DNA from: Microscillaceae bacterium
GTDB taxonomy: Bacteria > Bacteroidota > Bacteroidia > Cytophagales > Microscillaceae
Length of the DNA stretch: 64,000 nt
Direction of reading: 5' to 3'
Assembly: GCA_003483885.1 (NCBI GenBank)
Contig: DMXI01000608.1
Coordinates: 6,375 to 70,374, forward strand
Shown: positions 53,813 to 62,906 of the stretch, in pieces
Layout: each line of letters starts with the position of its first letter
How positions within the stretch are numbered: the stretch's first letter is position 1
The notes under the pieces: generated by a model
What the model was told of the DNA's origin: nothing
The model's database searches: none
What the model saw: the letters and a program-made list of their open reading frames with translations, nothing else
Position numbers and translations under genes: made by a program

Positions 53813-55945
53813 ATGGCTGTATTTAAACCTCAAGATATATTTGCTGGTCGTTATCAGTTGCAAAAGCTGCTGGGATTGGGAGGATTCTCAGAAGTGTGGC
53901 AGGTGGTCGATCAAATGGCCGAAAACACCATTTTGGCTCTTAAGATTTATGCGGCTGGTGCCGGATTGGATGAAGACGGTATTGAGCTGTTTCGAAGAGA
54001 ATACTCTCTTACCCTACCGCTAAATCATAAAAACTTACTCAAACCCAACTATTTCGATATTGCTGAAGGTTCACCTTATTTGGTAATGCCTCTTTGTGAA
54101 AAAGGCTCTCTTACCAAGAAACTTTTCCGCGAAGGCACCCTTAAAGAAGAAACCCTGGCATTGATGATGGTCAATGTAGCCGATGGATTGGCTTATTTGC
54201 ACCAACGCTCACCAGTGGTGCTTCATCAGGATATTAAACCAGACAATGTACTCATTACAGCCAAAGACGAGTACCTTTTGTCTGACTTTGGTATTAGTAG
54301 TCGCATGCGCCATACGATGATGAGAAGTACGCGTAGTACTTCTTCCTCCAATTCATTGACAATTGCTTATGCACCTCCCGAAAAATTTAGCAGCCGTCCC
54401 AAAAGTGTTCCGGCCAGTGATATGTTTTCTTTTGGTGTCATGTTATATGAACTCAGCACCAATGAAGTTCCCTGGATGGGTCACGGAGGGCAATCTTTGT
54501 TGACAGGGTCGGCAGTACCAGAACTTCCTGAAATCTACTCTCCTGAATTTAATCAAATTGTACAAGCTTGTATGAGCCTGGAGCCTTCCCAGCGCCCCAC
54601 TGCCGAACAAATACATCAATTAACGCTCATTTATCTCGATAAAGGCAAATGGCAGGATTTTGAGAAAATCACCAATTATAAGGAAACCATTTTCCCTACA
54701 GCATCAGAGCGATCGGTAAAGCATCCTAACGATCAGGTAAAAGTTGGCGAAGGAGCCGATAATGATGATACTGACATTCCAGTACACAAAACGGATGCTC
54801 ATCCTGATTTGCAATTAGATGCTGAAGCAATAGCGGATGCCCCTCCAGTGCGTTCCGAAAGGGTAACCGAAGCAGTAGACCTCAAGAAGAAAAAAGCTGT
54901 CGCGAAAAAAGGTAAACGCACTTTTGACCGTAACGTTTACATCTTTTTAGGCATTGTACTGTTGTTGTTGGTGGGTTTGATAGGCCGGGAATATACCAGA
55001 AAGGGAGGAAATGCTAGTGGTAACAAAGCAAATATTTTGGCCGATAATGGCAACGAATTCAATGATACTCTCCAAACAAAAGTCAATACTGATGTAAAAG
55101 TAGATGGTCGCAATGAAGAAAAGGAGGTAAAGAAAGAGGAAAAAGATGAACAAGTGGATGCCAATGTTGATCCTGACGACAACGAAGATCAAGATTTAAA
55201 AGCCAAAGATCAACAGGAAAAGTTGCGTTTATTGGAAGAAAAACTCAAAGAGCAAACCAAAATTCTAGAGAAAAAGATAAAAGATAAGCAACTATTTGAT
55301 GATTTTGAGGTCTTTGAAAAGGAGAAAAATAAAAAAGGTACCGTTCCTCCTGCTACACCCAAACCACCGGCACCCAAAGTTATTATATCTGATAAAGGCT
55401 TGGTGATAGATAAAACTGGTAAATCTCGTGTCAAAGGAATCGAAATTGATTTATCGGATGAAATTGTGGATTTGATCAAAGAAATTGAAAAAAATGGAGG
55501 AGATAAGAAGAAGCTTGAAGCCTGGGGGAAAAAGATGGGCAAGAAGATGGGCAAGGAATACGAAAAATTTGGAAAAGAGTTTGAAAAGAAATTTCAGTAC
55601 AAGCGTAATAATCAAAGAAATCGCTTCAACAACGAATATAGCTATAAAGAAAAATATCCTAATGGCTATTTAGTACAAAAGGACGGCAGATGGGGGTACC
55701 TGGATCGTAAAGGTAGAGAAATCATTCGTCCCCAATTTGAGAGTGCCTGGCCATTTCACGAAGGTCTGGCCGCAGTAAGAATGAATGGTAGATGGGGTTA
55801 CATCAATCGCAGAGGAAACCTCGTTATTCGTTATAAATTCAGTAAGCCTGGTAATTTTAGCAATGGAAGGGCTAAAGTAACTTATCGTGGTCAAAGAATA
55901 TACATCAACCGCTATGGCAACTGTGTACAAAACTGTGATGAATAA
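53813..55945 (+). CDS. Membrane Ser/Thr kinase with extracytoplasmic WG repeats
   Basis: 710 residues. The kinase domain spans about 13-285: GLGGFSEVW loop, Lys44 in LALKIY, LHQDIKPDNV with catalytic Asp140 (HQD replaces HRD, a non-RD type), SDFGIS, and a PPEKF activation-segment end. The activation loop is rich in Ser/Thr. A low-complexity linker precedes one membrane helix at about 377-395. The outer part is Lys/Glu/Asp-rich, then has three WG repeats (GRWGYLDRKGREIIRPQFES and two more) ending at the C-terminus. It would sense an outer signal through the WG domain and phosphorylate the FHA-linked partners. Confidence 0.92.
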   Translation: MAVFKPQDIFAGRYQLQKLLGLGGFSEVWQVVDQMAENTILALKIYAAGAGLDEDGIELFRREYSLTLPLNHKNLLKPNYFDIAEGSPYLVMPLCEKGSLTKKLFREGTLKEETLALMMVNVADGLAYLHQRSPVVLHQDIKPDNVLITAKDEYLLSDFGISSRMRHTMMRSTRSTSSSNSLTIAYAPPEKFSSRPKSVPASDMFSFGVMLYELSTNEVPWMGHGGQSLLTGSAVPELPEIYSPEFNQIVQACMSLEPSQRPTAEQIHQLTLIYLDKGKWQDFEKITNYKETIFPTASERSVKHPNDQVKVGEGADNDDTDIPVHKTDAHPDLQLDAEAIADAPPVRSERVTEAVDLKKKKAVAKKGKRTFDRNVYIFLGIVLLLLVGLIGREYTRKGGNASGNKANILADNGNEFNDTLQTKVNTDVKVDGRNEEKEVKKEEKDEQVDANVDPDDNEDQDLKAKDQQEKLRLLEEKLKEQTKILEKKIKDKQLFDDFEVFEKEKNKKGTVPPATPKPPAPKVIISDKGLVIDKTGKSRVKGIEIDLSDEIVDLIKEIEKNGGDKKKLEAWGKKMGKKMGKEYEKFGKEFEKKFQYKRNNQRNRFNNEYSYKEKYPNGYLVQKDGRWGYLDRKGREIIRPQFESAWPFHEGLAAVRMNGRWGYINRRGNLVIRYKFSKPGNFSNGRAKVTYRGQRIYINRYGNCVQNCDE

Positions 55946-56109
55946 TAACTCAACGGATCAAACCCCAAAAGGGAATCAAACCTAAAGAAGGAATCAAAAA
56001 AAACGTAGGTAGCTACTGGCTACTCAATCAATGTTTGGGTGTATAAGTTTCAGTATTTGAACGAAGCCAATCAATACAACCAAACATTTGGACTACAAAG
56101 TAATTGCGT

Positions 56110-57690
56110 ATGACTAAGAAACAAACCCTGACAACAACTGGCAGTAAAGCTCAACCTAACAGAGCAACTCAGGCGTTTGCCACCGGACTAAAAATTCTGG
56201 GAGGAGCCAATGTTCCTATTTACACATTACAACATTTGACCAATACTGATAACCATCCGGCAGGGACCTACGAAAAAATTGTGGTTCCTTACATTGAACT
56301 GGGACGGGATAAAGGTTGTGTGATCCAATTTGATGACAGTTGTGATACAGTCAGTCGTAAGCATGCCGCTATCGAACGCCAGGGAAAAGATATATTTATC
56401 AAAAACTTATCAGCCACCAACCCGACCCTTATCAATGGGCGCCCTGTGGCTGAACAGTGGTATTTGACCAACGGTGACGAGATTCAACTCTCTATGGAAG
56501 GGCCCAAATTATTATTCAATGTTTCTCCCACAGGTACTTCCAAATTAGGCCTAACCAATCGAATGAACCTAGTCATCAAACAGGCAGTGAAACCCTACAA
56601 GAATGCTTTTCTATCTTTGCTGTTTTTACTGATTGCCAGTATCGCAGTAGCTTCTTACATCATTTCTAATCAGGGAAAAGTAATCAACAAGAATAAGAAT
56701 ACCATTGCCCAACAAGAAATTGCCATCAATGGCTTAAAAACCGCCAACAATACTATTGTAGACTCTTTAAACGCTGCTCATAAAAACAATCGCCGAGTAC
56801 GGGAGGAGCTCTCAAGTACTAAAGATCAAATGATTGCCGTAAAACAGTCATTTGAACAAAAAATCAGAGAATTAAAAGCCAGAGCAGCCAAATTGGCCAA
56901 GAACAACAACAATACTACGGTAGTAAGCAACGACAATAACGCGGACATTCAACAGTTGCTGAAGCAAGCCGAAGCAGATGTATTTTTTATTTCTGCTACT
57001 TCGTTGGATGTGACTTATCCAGATGGCACAAAAGAAAAGATAACTGCGCAAAATGAACTATGGTCGGGTACTGGTTTCTTGCTCAATGATGGACGATTTG
57101 TAACAGCTCGCCATGTAATAGAACCCTGGTATTACTTCAAAGATAAAGACGACCCGATGATGGTATTGAACACTTATACCAACAATGGTGGTAAAGTGAT
57201 CGCCAATATGGTGGCAGTATCGGCTACTGGAAAAAAAATCAAATTTCAGAATCACGATTTCACCGTAGACCGCTCCAAAGATCAACCTTACACCGTAAAT
57301 ATTGCGGACGATGAGTTTGTCATTAAACGCGGAAAACTAGGCAATGGCACCGATTGGGCAGTTTTTAACACAAACAAACAAGGTGTATTAGAATCTAACG
57401 CAAGTCTATCCAACTCTCTTAAAAGAGGCACAGAGTTGCATGCCTTGGGTTTTCCTTTTGGCCTTTCTTTACAAAATAGTGCCCAGCTCAACCCAGTGTA
57501 TAGTAAAAGTGAAGTAGGACAAAATGGATTGGTCAATAATTCTATTACCATTACTGGGCGAAGTTTTGATATTGGCAACTCTGGTGGCCCTACCTTTGTG
57601 ATAGAAGACGGCAAGCTACTCGTGGTAGGTATTATTTCGGCGGGACGGGGCGTTACTGGAAATATCATCCCGATATCGGCCATACAATAA
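56110..57690 (+). CDS. FHA domain/membrane helix/trypsin-like protease fusion
   Basis: 526 residues from ATG 56110 (a TTG two codons upstream is unlikely). An FHA domain lies at about 50-140 (IELGRDKGC, VSRKHAAIER, NPTLINGRP, NGDEIQLS). One membrane helix at about 165-183 is followed by a coiled coil to about 270. A chymotrypsin-fold domain completes it, with His335 (TARHVIEP), Asp415 (GTDWAVF) and Ser491 (GNSGGPTF). The catalytic triad is intact. Topology puts the FHA in the cytoplasm and the protease outside, so phosphorylation inside could gate proteolysis outside. I know of no common named family with this order. Confidence 0.9.
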   Translation: MTKKQTLTTTGSKAQPNRATQAFATGLKILGGANVPIYTLQHLTNTDNHPAGTYEKIVVPYIELGRDKGCVIQFDDSCDTVSRKHAAIERQGKDIFIKNLSATNPTLINGRPVAEQWYLTNGDEIQLSMEGPKLLFNVSPTGTSKLGLTNRMNLVIKQAVKPYKNAFLSLLFLLIASIAVASYIISNQGKVINKNKNTIAQQEIAINGLKTANNTIVDSLNAAHKNNRRVREELSSTKDQMIAVKQSFEQKIRELKARAAKLAKNNNNTTVVSNDNNADIQQLLKQAEADVFFISATSLDVTYPDGTKEKITAQNELWSGTGFLLNDGRFVTARHVIEPWYYFKDKDDPMMVLNTYTNNGGKVIANMVAVSATGKKIKFQNHDFTVDRSKDQPYTVNIADDEFVIKRGKLGNGTDWAVFNTNKQGVLESNASLSNSLKRGTELHALGFPFGLSLQNSAQLNPVYSKSEVGQNGLVNNSITITGRSFDIGNSGGPTFVIEDGKLLVVGIISAGRGVTGNIIPISAIQ

Positions 57691-57772
57691 AGAACTAAAA
57701 TTGATACATAAACCCTAACCATATACACATAAACTATAAATACCAAATACTACAACAACATATAACAACACT

Positions 57773-58660
57773 ATGAAAAAAGGATTAATTGCCCTGTTTG
57801 TTTTCGTCGGAATTGCCTCAATATCCATTGGGCAAACCCGAGACACAACGCTTAAACTGAAGCCTTTGAAAAACTTTGTATCGGGCACTAGCATTGTCAA
57901 GAAAGCATTATACAAGGCATTCAGAGTGATTCAGCAAGATTATTATCTTACCGATGATGAAGGGGTATCTTTTGGTCGGGGCAATCAACAATATTTTGGT
58001 CGTCATTATGGCATAGGTGTCATGGCGAAAAATGTACTCTGGACCGAAAAACAAGTACTCTATCCCTGGATGGTAGATAAGAGCTACAAAGTACTTGCTG
58101 CTGATTCGCTCAAACCTACTCAAGGAAGTACCAAAGTGGCCAATTTTTATTATGGTTATCATGAATGCAATTGCAAATACAAAGAACTCAAAGGAATTAA
58201 GTTTGATTCTATTCCTCAAAATAATTTAGCTTATTATAAACTTCCAGGCAAAACACCTTCAGTAAAACTACACAAAGGCGAAATACCCAAATTGGGTATT
58301 ATGGTTACCTTCTATACCACAGACAATGAGCCTATGAGTGGCAATACTCCAGTAAAAATGTCTATTACTAAACAATATGTAGATTGGAACGATGCCCGAA
58401 CCAAAGGAGCACTGAAAAGAATGAAATTACCTGATAAAATTGTGGGAGGAGCATTTTTTTCTGAAAACTTTGAAATGGGTACTGTTAATTATCGCTTGGT
58501 GGCACTTTTTAACCGAGTAGAAAACAATCAGAAAAAATGGGAGTTGACTGCGTTTCAAAACAAATTTACCAGCAAACTTACCATCATAAAGACTGAGGCA
58601 AACAATGGAAGTAAACGAAAAAAGAGGCGAAGGAGAAACCGAGGCAAACGCAATAATTAA
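57773..58660 (+). CDS. Secreted protein of unknown function in the FHA cluster
   Basis: 295 residues. A signal peptide ends near residue 22 (SISIGQ). The mature domain has a Tyr/Gly-rich stretch (YGIGVMAKNVLW, FYYGYHECNCKYKEL) and beta-strand character, then a strongly basic tail (KRKKRRRRNRGKRNN). No family recognised. It lies 82 bases after the FHA-protease gene and 87 before the phosphatase gene. Being exported, it could be the substrate, inhibitor or scaffold of the extracytoplasmic protease; this is inference from position only. Confidence 0.75.
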   Translation: MKKGLIALFVFVGIASISIGQTRDTTLKLKPLKNFVSGTSIVKKALYKAFRVIQQDYYLTDDEGVSFGRGNQQYFGRHYGIGVMAKNVLWTEKQVLYPWMVDKSYKVLAADSLKPTQGSTKVANFYYGYHECNCKYKELKGIKFDSIPQNNLAYYKLPGKTPSVKLHKGEIPKLGIMVTFYTTDNEPMSGNTPVKMSITKQYVDWNDARTKGALKRMKLPDKIVGGAFFSENFEMGTVNYRLVALFNRVENNQKKWELTAFQNKFTSKLTIIKTEANNGSKRKKRRRRNRGKRNN

Positions 58661-58747
58661 AGAGCGAAGGGAGTTTTGGATTATTTGAGAAATTAATAGA
58701 AATTAGAAATCAAAAATATCTTTTATTAAAAAGACTACAGAAATACA

Positions 58748-60283
58748 TTGAGCGTAACAAATTACATATCTGAACTAGGTGAGGAAAATACGGCAGCAGA
58801 AACCCTGGTAAATCTGTTTGGTAGAACCGATGTTGGCAAAGCCCGCGAACATAACGAGGATAACTTTGTAATCTGCCAAAACATACAGGGAAATGATTGG
58901 GAGTTTGATGAACACGCGCTCAAGCTAGGTAAACTGGGTTGCGTGATGGTAGTAGCCGATGGTATGGGAGGTACCAATGCCGGAGAAGTAGCTTCTGAAA
59001 TTATGGTGACTACCGCCAAAACCATGTTTCAACAAGTACAAACACTCCCCGATTCAAGCAAAGGAGTCAAAGAGTTTTTGGTCAAAGTACTGCAAAAGGC
59101 TCATCAAAACATACTAGAGCACTCCAAAAAACATCCTCAAACTGAGGGAATGGGTACTACTGGAGTACTCGCTTGGGTAATTGGTAACAAAGCATATGTT
59201 GCCTGGGCAGGTGATAGTCGAGTGTATTTGCATCGTGCTGGCAAGCAGTTACGCCCTGCTACTGACGACCACTCCATGGTTTGGCAACTGGTACTCAATG
59301 GCCACCTTACCCCCGAAGAAGCCAGGGTGCACCCTCAAAGCAATATTATTACTCAAAGTCTTGGAGACCCTACCAATGCTCCTAAACCAGATACTAAAAC
59401 CTTGGCTCTGCAAGCAGGTGACCGTTTGATGCTTTGCAGTGATGGTCTTAATGGAATGTTGGATGATGCTGAACTAGAAAACATCATGAATCAACACCAG
59501 GATACAGCCACTACCTGTCAAGAATTAGTCAATCAGGCGAATCTTGCTGGAGGTGGTGATAATATTACAGTGTTGCTCATGGATGTATTGGAAACATCGG
59601 CAACCACTGAAAGTACTTACCGTGATACTGCCGACCAAGTCAAAGATAAGTTGGCAATGCAGAAAGGCGTTCTTTGGGGAGTTTCATTGGTTATCTTATT
59701 TTTTAGCATCTTTCTGCTCACTCGAAGCATCTCTAATTCATCTAGTAAATCCAGTGCGGCTGATAGTGCTTTAGCAGGTGGTGCTAAAGCTTTAGATAGT
59801 GAAAAACTAAGGCAAATTTGGATGAATTTTCAGAAGAAAAAGCAGGCAAAACAAGATACTGTAGAGAAGAAAGTTGATTCTACTAATCTGGCAATAGTTC
59901 CAAATTCAGAAGATAGTGAGCGCACAACGAATAGGCCAGAAGTAAATCCAGTGCTGGTAAAAGCATTGGCAGAGCAACTTGGCAAATTATTAAACGAAAA
60001 GGCAGAGGTAAAAAGACAAATACAACAACTCAAAATTAAGTATAAAGATGTTCCAGGCGATTTGACCAAACTCAAGGCGCTGGAACAACGCCTCACTGAC
60101 GAAATTGCCTCCCCACTTTTGAGCAACAAAGTAATAGAGGGGACTAACAAGCTTAGAGCACCTAATACAGTTGAAGAATACGAACGAACTAAAAACACTA
60201 TTGAGCGAGTAGAAGCAAATCTGGTAATCATTCAGGAAAAAATGAGGTACTGGGCACTCAATCCAAGTAATGGAAGACGATAA
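58748..60283 (+). CDS. PP2C-family protein phosphatase, membrane anchored
   Basis: 511 residues from TTG 58748; the next plausible ATG would cut into the catalytic core. Catalytic domain at about 20-280: GKAREHNEDNF, VVADGMGGTNAGE, WAGDSRVYLHRAG and GGGDNITVLL carry the metal-binding Asp/Glu set, so activity is expected. A membrane helix follows at about 302-322, then a Ser/Lys-rich and coiled-coil extracytoplasmic tail. It should dephosphorylate the Ser/Thr kinases of this cluster or their FHA-bound targets. 87 and 44 bases separate it from its neighbours, consistent with an operon. Confidence 0.92.
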   Translation: MSVTNYISELGEENTAAETLVNLFGRTDVGKAREHNEDNFVICQNIQGNDWEFDEHALKLGKLGCVMVVADGMGGTNAGEVASEIMVTTAKTMFQQVQTLPDSSKGVKEFLVKVLQKAHQNILEHSKKHPQTEGMGTTGVLAWVIGNKAYVAWAGDSRVYLHRAGKQLRPATDDHSMVWQLVLNGHLTPEEARVHPQSNIITQSLGDPTNAPKPDTKTLALQAGDRLMLCSDGLNGMLDDAELENIMNQHQDTATTCQELVNQANLAGGGDNITVLLMDVLETSATTESTYRDTADQVKDKLAMQKGVLWGVSLVILFFSIFLLTRSISNSSSKSSAADSALAGGAKALDSEKLRQIWMNFQKKKQAKQDTVEKKVDSTNLAIVPNSEDSERTTNRPEVNPVLVKALAEQLGKLLNEKAEVKRQIQQLKIKYKDVPGDLTKLKALEQRLTDEIASPLLSNKVIEGTNKLRAPNTVEEYERTKNTIERVEANLVIIQEKMRYWALNPSNGRR

Positions 60284-60327
60284 ACAACAATAAAGCATAG
60301 AACACTAAACCAGAAAGGAACTGATAA

Positions 60328-61071
60328 ATGCTAAGATGTAATACATGCGGATACATTAACGATGAAACCAGTGCAAGTTGTGCCAAATGTGGTGCAAATC
60401 TTCAGGATGCAAAAAAAATTATCAGGACAAGTTCTTCCCGAAGCATTCCTCATACCACCACTGGAAGTATAGAGCAGGTTGCCCATCAACGAAAATCCAA
60501 GCAAACTATTAAAGGCAAAACTTCTGATCAGCCCTTTTTGGATGAATCTCGTAAATCAGGAGGACTCTCAGTGCAAGGAGAAAGTAATGATCTAAGCTGT
60601 AAAAGTTGCCGTTATCCGCTTCGCCCTCATCAATTGATTTGCCCTAATTGTGGGTTTGATAATGCCGCAGATGCCACCCAACCAAGTGCTGAAGAGGACT
60701 TACACGCTACTCAAGGCTTCGAAGAAGCAGACGATGCACCCATAGAGCCACGTCACAAAACCATCCTGGATCCTTGGGAAGTAACCGGGATTGGTGAATC
60801 TAAAAAATTTGAATTAGTCACTGATAAAGGTAAAACGGTTATTCCATTTGAAGGCGAAGAAATCGTTTTGAATCGTCAAAATCTGGATGCCCAAAACAAG
60901 AGTATTTCAGGTAGCCAACACGCGCAAATAGAATATAAAGATGGTCAATGGTATGTGCAAGACCAAAGCTCTAATGGCTTTACTTTTATCCAGGTACGAG
61001 GACGTACCCCTATCCAATCCGGCGATATGATTATTATCGGCAACAAGCTCTTTGTATTTCGTGAAAAATAA
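60328..61071 (+). CDS. Double zinc-ribbon/FHA protein
   Basis: 247 residues. The first ribbon (CNTC at 4-7 and CAKC at 18-21) starts at the N-terminus; the second (CKSC and CPNC) lies near 91-110. Between them is a Ser/Thr/Lys-rich linker. The FHA domain fills about 165-247: GEEIVLNRQ, ISGSQHAQIEY, SSNGFTFIQ, SGDMIIIGN. The usual GR at the start of the FHA loop is replaced by NR and the Ser-x-x-His motif is kept. Cytoplasmic reader, probably a kinase or phosphatase partner; 44 bases after the phosphatase gene. Confidence 0.87.
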   Translation: MLRCNTCGYINDETSASCAKCGANLQDAKKIIRTSSSRSIPHTTTGSIEQVAHQRKSKQTIKGKTSDQPFLDESRKSGGLSVQGESNDLSCKSCRYPLRPHQLICPNCGFDNAADATQPSAEEDLHATQGFEEADDAPIEPRHKTILDPWEVTGIGESKKFELVTDKGKTVIPFEGEEIVLNRQNLDAQNKSISGSQHAQIEYKDGQWYVQDQSSNGFTFIQVRGRTPIQSGDMIIIGNKLFVFREK

Positions 61072-61125
61072 ACACCTGCCGAACCTTTTTTACCATATTT
61101 AACAAACAAAATTGACCCACTAGCC

Positions 61126-62565
61126 ATGAAAATTTGTTCACATTGTGGATACTATAATCAGGATGATGCCTCAAAATGTATTAAATGTGGCTATGATCTT
61201 AGCCGGGCTGTTACTGTCACCAAAAATAAAGTCGCTGTAAATCAGGAGGTTGTACCTCAAGCAGTAGATTTACATAAAGGAGACAAAATCGCAGGTATCA
61301 AAAGTAACTACCAGATCGTTAGTAGCATCGATAAGGGAGGTTATGGGCTGGTTTATCTGGCCGAAGACCAACAAAAAAATCAATATGCGCTCAAGGTTAT
61401 AGAAATGCGAAAAGTACTGCCTGATGAACACAAAGAGATTCGTAAGCGTTTTGAGCGGGAATTTGAGGCGGGACAAATTGCGTCTGATTACATTGTAAAC
61501 AGTTTGGACAAGGGCAGTATTGAGGGTAACCCTTTTATTGTGATGGAGTATTGTCCCAAAGGAAATCTGCGTGATCAGATGCTTTTTGAATGGCAAGACG
61601 ATGAAACTCACCAACTGGGGCTTGATATTTTACGTGGCTTGCATGACTTACACACTTCTGGTATTATTCATAAGGATTTAAAGCCAGAAAATATATTATT
61701 CAACCCTGAAAATCGCGCCCAACTCACTGATTTCGGAATCGCGGGATTTATAAAAAGACGAGAAACCCAACGAAACCTGATGGGATACGCCAAAAATGTC
61801 TTTGGCACTGCTATTTATGCTCCTCCTGAGCAATTGAACCCTCAACAAGCTTTTAAAATTATGGGTCCCACGAACGACATTTTCGCTTTTGGCGTGATTA
61901 TGTATGAGGTATTTAGTCGAGGAAACTTACCGTTTGGTACCTACGATGAGTTTGAAAAAGATATGCCTGGTTATTATAAACGTATTCGTAAAGGTAAACT
62001 CACCAAAATAAGTAAGCATCGTAAGGATGTTCCAAACGATTGGCAAAAAATTATTCATAAGTGTCTGGAACCCAAATATAAAGATCGATATCAGAGTGCC
62101 AACGATATCTTGAAAATTTTGGGCCAACCAGCACGCACAACTCCCCAACAGGCAATAAGAGATATGCAAGGAGAATGGTCATTAAGGGTAATGAATGGAG
62201 AAGAAGTAGGAAGGGTATACAACCTTTCTAAGTTGGCTGCCGCCAAAGGGCAAAATCTGCTTACTTTGGGGTGGTTCAATTCTCAACACCCTTTTATGAA
62301 TGATATTGGCATTGCCGAGAGTTTTACCAAATATGTCTCTAGTCGTCACGCAACACTTGAACAAGTAGCGCAAAAGGATGGCAGTAAGCAATGGTATATC
62401 CGCGATGGACAATGGTACGAAAAAGAAGGCAAAATGGGATGGCATTTATCTCGTAATGGTATACTGGTAAACTCTAGTGTAGTGAAGAAAAACGGGCATG
62501 CTCTCAAACCTCACGACATTATCACAGTAGGAGATACTACGCTGAAAGTGCAGGTTGATTATTGA
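61126..62565 (+). CDS. Zinc-ribbon/Ser-Thr kinase/FHA protein, soluble
   Basis: 479 residues. Zinc ribbon at 1-25 (CSHC, CIKC). Kinase domain at about 60-330: SIDKGGYGLVYLAED, ALKVIE, IHKDLKPENILF with catalytic Asp184 (HKD, non-RD), TDFGIAGF and a YAPPEQL end. A divergent FHA domain occupies about 360-479, containing YVSSRHATLEQ and NGILVNSS. There is no membrane helix, so it is a cytoplasmic kinase, in contrast to the membrane kinase at 53813. It ends the cluster; the gap after it is phrase repeats. Confidence 0.92.
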   Translation: MKICSHCGYYNQDDASKCIKCGYDLSRAVTVTKNKVAVNQEVVPQAVDLHKGDKIAGIKSNYQIVSSIDKGGYGLVYLAEDQQKNQYALKVIEMRKVLPDEHKEIRKRFEREFEAGQIASDYIVNSLDKGSIEGNPFIVMEYCPKGNLRDQMLFEWQDDETHQLGLDILRGLHDLHTSGIIHKDLKPENILFNPENRAQLTDFGIAGFIKRRETQRNLMGYAKNVFGTAIYAPPEQLNPQQAFKIMGPTNDIFAFGVIMYEVFSRGNLPFGTYDEFEKDMPGYYKRIRKGKLTKISKHRKDVPNDWQKIIHKCLEPKYKDRYQSANDILKILGQPARTTPQQAIRDMQGEWSLRVMNGEEVGRVYNLSKLAAAKGQNLLTLGWFNSQHPFMNDIGIAESFTKYVSSRHATLEQVAQKDGSKQWYIRDGQWYEKEGKMGWHLSRNGILVNSSVVKKNGHALKPHDIITVGDTTLKVQVDY

Positions 62566-62574
62566 TTCTTTTTT

Positions 62575-62905
62575 AATGATTGATGATCAGTGGTGAATGG
62601 TTAATCTTTTTATTACTAGTTCCTTCGGCTTCGCTCAGGACAGCGTGTTTCGCCTTCGGTTGATTGTTGCATTGTTACGCTTCGCTTATGGTTAAATGGT
62701 TCCGCGATGCGCTGATTGATTATTAGCTTCTTCGACTTCACTCAGGACAGCGTTTTGCAAATGTGAGAATAGGCTTTTAGTGATTAGTTTTTAGCCTTTA
62801 GCGACGCTTCGTGCTCATTTTTCACATTTTACTTTTCACTTAACCTCGCTTCGCGCCCTTATTCCTTGATCCCTGCTCTTCGCTTTGCGCCATTTTTCAC
62901 TTAAC
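62575..62905. repeat. Mosaic of dispersed intergenic phrases
   Basis: TGATCAGTGGTGAATGGTTA, TTCGCTCAGGACAGCG (twice, once as CTTCACTCAGGACAGCG), TTCCGCGATGCGC and TTTTCACTTAAC units, matching the other phrase regions. No gene. Confidence 0.7.
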
Positions 62906-62906
62906 T

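Noticed and set aside
52962..62565. Type VI secretion regulatory cluster
   Set aside because: Kinase, PP2C and FHA genes recall the T6SS threonine-phosphorylation pathway, but no structural secretion gene is present in the window.
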